Source of the DNA: Photobacterium marinum
Lineage (GTDB): Bacteria; Pseudomonadota; Gammaproteobacteria; Enterobacterales; Vibrionaceae
Assembly: GCF_000331515.1 (NCBI RefSeq)
Contig: NZ_AMZO01000004.1
Span: forward strand, 1 to 64,000
DNA length: 64,000 nt
Reading direction: 5' to 3'
The position numbers were made by a program, and so were the translations under genes. Positions 60,255 to 64,000 of this stretch are shown here, in pieces (the first letter of the stretch is position 1; each line of letters starts with the position of its first letter). Below the pieces are notes generated by a model that was not told the origin of the DNA, did no database searches, and saw only the letters and a list, made by a program, of their open reading frames with translations.

Positions 60255-60992
60255 TTAAAAGGTTGTTCTGACTCGCTGCTTGCCGGTAACTGTCGCAAAA
60301 ACCTCTTTGTTGGAGGACAAGTTACGCACCCGGATGGTGTTACCTTTAGCTCCTGATTCCAAAGCAATTCCTTTCATTCTGGCGGTCATCGCACCATAGG
60401 TTGCTTCGATGATCACTTCCTCATTGCGCTGTACCAGCTGCGGCGATTCTACCATCTTCGGACTGATTATTTTACCAGCAATTATCTTGCGGCGGCTGGT
60501 TTGACCGATCAGATCATCAGGGCTGGTGAAGTAGTTTCTGCGTAAGTAAGCAATATTGCTGCGCTTCAGGCTTAAATCATCGAGCTTGATGAGCTGGCGG
60601 CGGCTGATGGTTTGCTTGGCAACAACCAGCGGAAGGAAAACTTCCACTTCCGCTTTGGCCCTGGCTTTCCAGTATTGGGGGCGGTGGCATTCAAGGGTAA
60701 TGGTCAGCCTGCCGATGGGTTCCTCCGGATCACTTAAGGTTTTTTGCAGCGGTTCATCGCAATCGGGTAGATCTCTGAGGGGTTTCAGGCGGATGTGATA
60801 ATCCTGGCTTCCGATGCTGGCAGCATAGCGACTGACCTGGAGATCCAGAAATTGCTCAATGGCCTGTTCGCTTCCACTGTCGGTACTTGTGTCAGCATAC
60901 AGTCCGGAGACCGGAAGCAGGGTACCCAGCAACAGGGTGAAAACCGCCTTTTCCGCTCGGAAGCGACACTTCCGCTTTAGGTTTAATAACAC
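60255..60992 (-). CDS. flgA: Lateral-type flagellar P-ring chaperone FlgA
   Basis: 245 residues with a signal peptide (hydrophobic core FTLLLGTLLPVSGLYA) and a C-terminal SAF-like domain (VVAKQTISRRQLIKLDDLSL...) typical of FlgA, which assists P-ring assembly in the periplasm. The start is GTG at 60992. Transcribed leftward, divergent from flgB, with flgMN 75-85 bp downstream. Confidence 0.92.
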   Translation of the reverse strand: MLLNLKRKCRFRAEKAVFTLLLGTLLPVSGLYADTSTDSGSEQAIEQFLDLQVSRYAASIGSQDYHIRLKPLRDLPDCDEPLQKTLSDPEEPIGRLTITLECHRPQYWKARAKAEVEVFLPLVVAKQTISRRQLIKLDDLSLKRSNIAYLRRNYFTSPDDLIGQTSRRKIIAGKIISPKMVESPQLVQRNEEVIIEATYGAMTARMKGIALESGAKGNTIRVRNLSSNKEVFATVTGKQRVRTTF

Positions 60993-61034
60993 GATATAAC
61001 AACCATAAGTGTTTGAAAGTAAATGCTTATGTAG

Positions 61035-61052
61035 TTGGCACGTTTCATGCTT
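61035..61052 (+). promoter_or_regulatory. Sigma-54 promoter of flgBCDEF...
   Basis: TTGGCACG-TTTCA-TGCTT has the invariant GG (61037-61038) and GC (61049-61050) exactly ten bases apart. It lies 60 bp before flgB and matches the -24/-12 consensus well. The LafK activator encoded nearby is the obvious partner. Confidence 0.85.
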
Positions 61053-61111
61053 AATGCTATGTCGGTTTCACCATCTATACGTTTTGTAACTGCGTACAAC
61101 GGCGAGTAACA

Positions 61112-61492
61112 ATGGCTATTAATTTTGAACAGGCACTCGGGGTACACCCTAATACATTGGCGTTTCGAACTCAACGCGCGAAGGTATTGGCGGGTAACTT
61201 GGCCAATGTGGATACCCCCAACTACAAAGCGCGAGATATCAGTTTTGAAGATGCGATGGCACATGTTGCCAATGAAGCCAGGGCTAAGCACCTGGAACGC
61301 CGTCGCACTGCACTGCCACAGCGCTATGAGCTGTTGTACCGCAACCCGAACCAGCCATCTCAGGACGGGAATACCGTTGAGCTGGGGGTGGAGCAGGCAA
61401 AATTTGCTGAGAATGCGATGGCTTTTGAAACCAGCACCACTTTCTTGAATATGAAACTCAACGGCTTGAAAAAAGCCATTAACGGACAGTAA
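61112..61492 (+). CDS. flgB: Lateral-type flagellar basal-body rod protein FlgB
   Basis: 126-residue proximal rod protein. The rod signature NLANVDTPNYKARDISFEDAM is near the N-terminus, and the C-terminal amphipathic helix (FETSTTFLNMKLNGLKKAI) mediates rod assembly. First gene of the sigma-54-type flgBCDEF operon. Confidence 0.96.
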   Translation: MAINFEQALGVHPNTLAFRTQRAKVLAGNLANVDTPNYKARDISFEDAMAHVANEARAKHLERRRTALPQRYELLYRNPNQPSQDGNTVELGVEQAKFAENAMAFETSTTFLNMKLNGLKKAINGQ

Positions 61493-61497
61493 CTGCT

Positions 61498-61917
61498 ATG
61501 TCTTTTTCGACGATTTATGACATTGCCGGTTCAGCAATGACGGCCCAGACCGTTCGTCTTAACACTGTGGCGAGTAACCTGGCGAATGCGGACGTTGTAT
61601 CGGGCTCTGAGAAAACAGGCTACCGCGCTAAGCGACCTGTGTTCTCAACTGTAATGGTCGATCTGAACAGCCCAGCAGCGGGCTCGAAAGTACAGATTGA
61701 TGACGTTGTGGATAGCGATGAGCCACTGCGTCGCCGCTATGAACCGAACCACCCTCAGGCCAACGGCGAAGGGTATGTGTATTACTCAACAGTCAACGTG
61801 GTTGAAGAGATGGCGGATATGATGGCGGCATCACGCAGCTTTGAAACCAATGTTGATGTGATGAGCCGTGCTCGCAGTATGCAGCAGAGCATTTTGCGCC
61901 TTGGCAAGATGGGGTAG
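61498..61917 (+). CDS. flgC: Lateral-type flagellar basal-body rod protein FlgC
   Basis: 139-residue proximal rod protein with the N-terminal SNLANADVVSG motif and the C-terminal NVVEEMADMMAASRSFETNVDV helix characteristic of FlgC. It lies five bases after flgB. Confidence 0.96.
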   Translation: MSFSTIYDIAGSAMTAQTVRLNTVASNLANADVVSGSEKTGYRAKRPVFSTVMVDLNSPAAGSKVQIDDVVDSDEPLRRRYEPNHPQANGEGYVYYSTVNVVEEMADMMAASRSFETNVDVMSRARSMQQSILRLGKMG

Positions 61918-61926
61918 GAGATTTAA

Positions 61927-62598
61927 GTGAGTTTGCCACAAATTACAACAACAGGTCAGCACAACCAGAAGTCGGCTTCTGCTGATCCTCAGGTTGCCCG
62001 TAACGGTAGCCAGCCATCAGGCAATGATTTCCTGACCATGATGGTTGCCCAGGTTCAGAACCAGAACCCGCTGAACCCGACTGATGGTACCGAGTACCTG
62101 ACTCAGCTGGGCATGATGTCGGCGGTAGAAAGCCTGGAAAGTATGAAGAAAGGCCTGGCTGGCATGAACATTGGCATGACTAATGTGGAAATGCTGCAGG
62201 CAACCAACCTGGTCGGCAAGAAAGTGCTGATGGAAGCCAACGGAGAAGTCGAAGTCTCCGCAGGTCAGGTGATCGAAGGGCGTGTGCAGTTCGACCAGTC
62301 GGTTGATACTGCCAAGGTCATGGTTTACGACGAGAAAGGTAAAGTCGTTGATGAAATCAAGCTGGGGCCTAAGGGCGCTGGTATGGCGGAATTCAAAATC
62401 GACGGTGACAAGCTGGGTTCCGGTAATTACACCTTCGAAGTGGTAGCAGAGAAAGGTGACAATGCCTGGACGCAGAAAATGATGATTGCGGCCGAGGTAG
62501 AGTCGGTCAACATCCCATCTGATGGGGGCACCATCATGTTAAGCCTGAAAGGGCTGGGCAAGATGTCTATGTACGATATGCGTGAAATTACAGCTTAA
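61927..62598 (+). CDS. flgD: Lateral-type flagellar hook cap FlgD
   Basis: 223-residue scaffolding protein that caps the growing hook and directs FlgE polymerisation. The N-terminal signature FLTMMVAQVQNQNPLNPTDGTEYLTQL is followed by a FlgD Ig-like/TUDOR region. The start is GTG at 61927 with TAGGAG upstream. Confidence 0.95.
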   Translation: MSLPQITTTGQHNQKSASADPQVARNGSQPSGNDFLTMMVAQVQNQNPLNPTDGTEYLTQLGMMSAVESLESMKKGLAGMNIGMTNVEMLQATNLVGKKVLMEANGEVEVSAGQVIEGRVQFDQSVDTAKVMVYDEKGKVVDEIKLGPKGAGMAEFKIDGDKLGSGNYTFEVVAEKGDNAWTQKMMIAAEVESVNIPSDGGTIMLSLKGLGKMSMYDMREITA

Positions 62599-62634
62599 GT
62601 CAGTCAGCTAATAAGAATCTAAGTAGGAAAGGTT

Positions 62635-63852
62635 ATGTCAATTAACATTGGTATGAGTGGCCTGAAGTCCACTTCTGAGCAAATGAACACTATCAGCCAC
62701 AACATCGCCAACGTAGGTACTGCTGGCTACAAGGCTTCACGTACTGAATTTCAGGACATTTATGCCCCTGAATTTGGTGGCGGCCAGATGAATGGTGTAG
62801 AAGTGGCGGCTGTTCGCCAGAGCTTCATGAGCGGTGCAACTACACCGACAAACCGTAACGGTGACCTGGCGATCAACGGTGAAGGTTTCTTCATGGTGCA
62901 GAGCAACGGTCAGCAAATGTACACCCGTAACGGTGTTTTCAACCTGAGTGCTGACGGTTACATCGAAACCGCTGATGGTTACCGCCTGCAGGGTTTCGGT
63001 GCAAACGAAACTGGCCAGATCCAGAACGGTACGACGACTGAGTTGATGGTTGAAACCGGTGATATGGCGGCCAAGACTACGTCGCAGGTGGATTTGGGGG
63101 TAAACCTGAATGCGAGTTTGCCGGTTATTGATCCGGCGCTTAAGCCATTTGATAAGGAAGACCCGACTACTTTCACTTCAAGTGTAACCACCACGGTTTT
63201 CGATTCAATCGGTGCCGAGCATGAAGTGACCCAGTACTTTGTGAAAACCGGCGCTAATCAGTGGAAAGCTCACTACGTGATTGATGATCAAGTGCCGACA
63301 CCACCGGCAACGCTTCATTCAGAGACTATTAACTTTGATGGTGATGGTAAGCTGCTGGCTCCTAACTCTGTAGATCTGACGATTGATCCGACTAATGGTG
63401 CCAATAAGGGACAGGTTATCACTTTTGATATGACAGAAGTGAGCCAGTACGGCAGCGAGTTCTCCATCAACAAAAACGCACCGAACGGTTATGCACCAGG
63501 CAAGCTGGCGGGGTGGTATTTTGAGGCCGACGGTACTGTGTATGCGCGCTATTCAAACGGCCAGACCAAAGCCCAGGGCCAGATTGTGCTTGCTCGTTTC
63601 CCTAATCAGGAAGGTCTGCAACAGGCCGGCGGTACTCGCTGGACACAGAGCTTCTCTTCCGGTGCCCCTCTGACAGGTGTGGCTGGTACTGGCCAGCTGG
63701 GTCAGCTTCGTACTGGTATGTTTGAGAACTCAAACGTTGACTTGACCAGCGAAATGGTTGGTCTGATGTCAGCGCAGAGCAACTATCAGGCGAACGCGAA
63801 GACCATTCAGGTATCGCAGGAAATGACTCAGATCCTGTTCCAGAATCTGTAA
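62635..63852 (+). CDS. flgE: Lateral-type flagellar hook protein FlgE
   Basis: 405-residue hook subunit. It starts with the conserved ISHNIANVGTAGYKASRTEF motif, has a variable surface-exposed centre, and ends in the coiled-coil VDLTSEMVGLMSAQSNYQANAKTI region. The length matches other 400-residue hook proteins. AGGAAAGG precedes the ATG. Confidence 0.96.
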   Translation: MSINIGMSGLKSTSEQMNTISHNIANVGTAGYKASRTEFQDIYAPEFGGGQMNGVEVAAVRQSFMSGATTPTNRNGDLAINGEGFFMVQSNGQQMYTRNGVFNLSADGYIETADGYRLQGFGANETGQIQNGTTTELMVETGDMAAKTTSQVDLGVNLNASLPVIDPALKPFDKEDPTTFTSSVTTTVFDSIGAEHEVTQYFVKTGANQWKAHYVIDDQVPTPPATLHSETINFDGDGKLLAPNSVDLTIDPTNGANKGQVITFDMTEVSQYGSEFSINKNAPNGYAPGKLAGWYFEADGTVYARYSNGQTKAQGQIVLARFPNQEGLQQAGGTRWTQSFSSGAPLTGVAGTGQLGQLRTGMFENSNVDLTSEMVGLMSAQSNYQANAKTIQVSQEMTQILFQNL

Positions 63853-63868
63853 GCCTTAGGAGCAGGGT

Positions 63869-64000
63869 ATGGATAAGTTGCTATTTACCGCCATGTCCGG
63901 TGCCAGCCGGGTGATGATGGCGCAACAGGTTCAGGCTAACAACCTGGCGAACGTGAACACTGCCGGTTTCCGCGCTGATATTGAACAGGCGGAAAGTGTG
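63869..64000 (+). CDS. flgF: Lateral-type flagellar rod protein FlgF (partial)
   Basis: The first 44 codons run off the window. They include the rod/hook motif NNLANVNTAGFRAD typical of FlgF, preceded by AGGAGCAGGG. It lies 16 bp after flgE; flgG and the remaining hook-basal body genes are expected further right. Confidence 0.9.
   Translation, partial: MDKLLFTAMSGASRVMMAQQVQANNLANVNTAGFRADIEQAESV

Overview
This window is ordinary gamma-proteobacterial chromosome carrying a large flagellar block at its right end. Gene content and order point to the Vibrionaceae: secE-nusG-rplKA-rplJL-rpoBC, the rsd/nudC-hemE-yjaG-hupA-yjaH-purHD neighbourhood, aroQ-accBC-yhdT-panF-prmA-dusB-fis, and an acs...crbS locus arranged as I remember it from Vibrio cholerae. 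A lateral-type flagellar cluster beside it suggests a Photobacterium-like genome, but species cannot be fixed from the sequence alone. I see no IS element, prophage, CRISPR array, rRNA or tRNA.

Layout. 1-12,240: transcription/translation core on the plus strand, with promoters in front of rplK and rplJ, an L10-type leader, an rplL/rpoB attenuator and a terminator after rpoC. 12,300-31,740: housekeeping genes in short operons on both strands (rsd, nudC, hemE, a uracil-DNA glycosylase-like gene, a 2-hydroxyacid dehydrogenase, yjaG, brnQ, a CNNM/CBS protein, hupA, yjaH, purHD, zntR, adhP, ppnP, dusB-fis, prmA, yhdT-panF). 31,890-34,350: aroQ-accB-accC. 34,660-44,420: the acetate locus: acs, a DEDDh exonuclease, a cNMP/CBS/DUF294 protein, an HcaT-like transporter and the transporter-fused sensor kinase CrbS, whose V. 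cholerae homologue controls acs. 44,495-64,000: lateral-type flagellum: fliMNPQR-flhBA (minus), a 767-bp AT-rich regulatory gap, motY-lafK-fliEFGHIJ (plus), flgA and flgMN (minus), and flgBCDEF... (plus, running off the window).

Working together: the flagellar genes encode the C-ring switch, export gate, ATPase complex, MS-ring, rod and hook, a MotY-type T-ring protein, the sigma-54 activator LafK and the anti-sigma factor FlgM. A near-consensus sigma-54 promoter before flgB fits LafK control. Flagellin, lateral sigma-28, motors and later hook/ring genes must lie elsewhere, some probably just beyond the right edge.

The most interesting find is the brnQ leader. A 32-codon ORF (17944-18042) with its own Shine-Dalgarno site ends in a Leu/Ile-rich stretch and is followed by mutually exclusive RNA stems. 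The last of these hides the brnQ ribosome-binding site. It looks like an attenuator controlling branched-chain amino-acid uptake and is not something I remember being described for brnQ. Other regulatory finds are a perfect 7-1-7 Fur-like palindrome upstream of adhP, a PurR box on the purHD promoter with a long leader hairpin, and two ribosomal promoters whose -10 boxes sit inside near-perfect inverted repeats.
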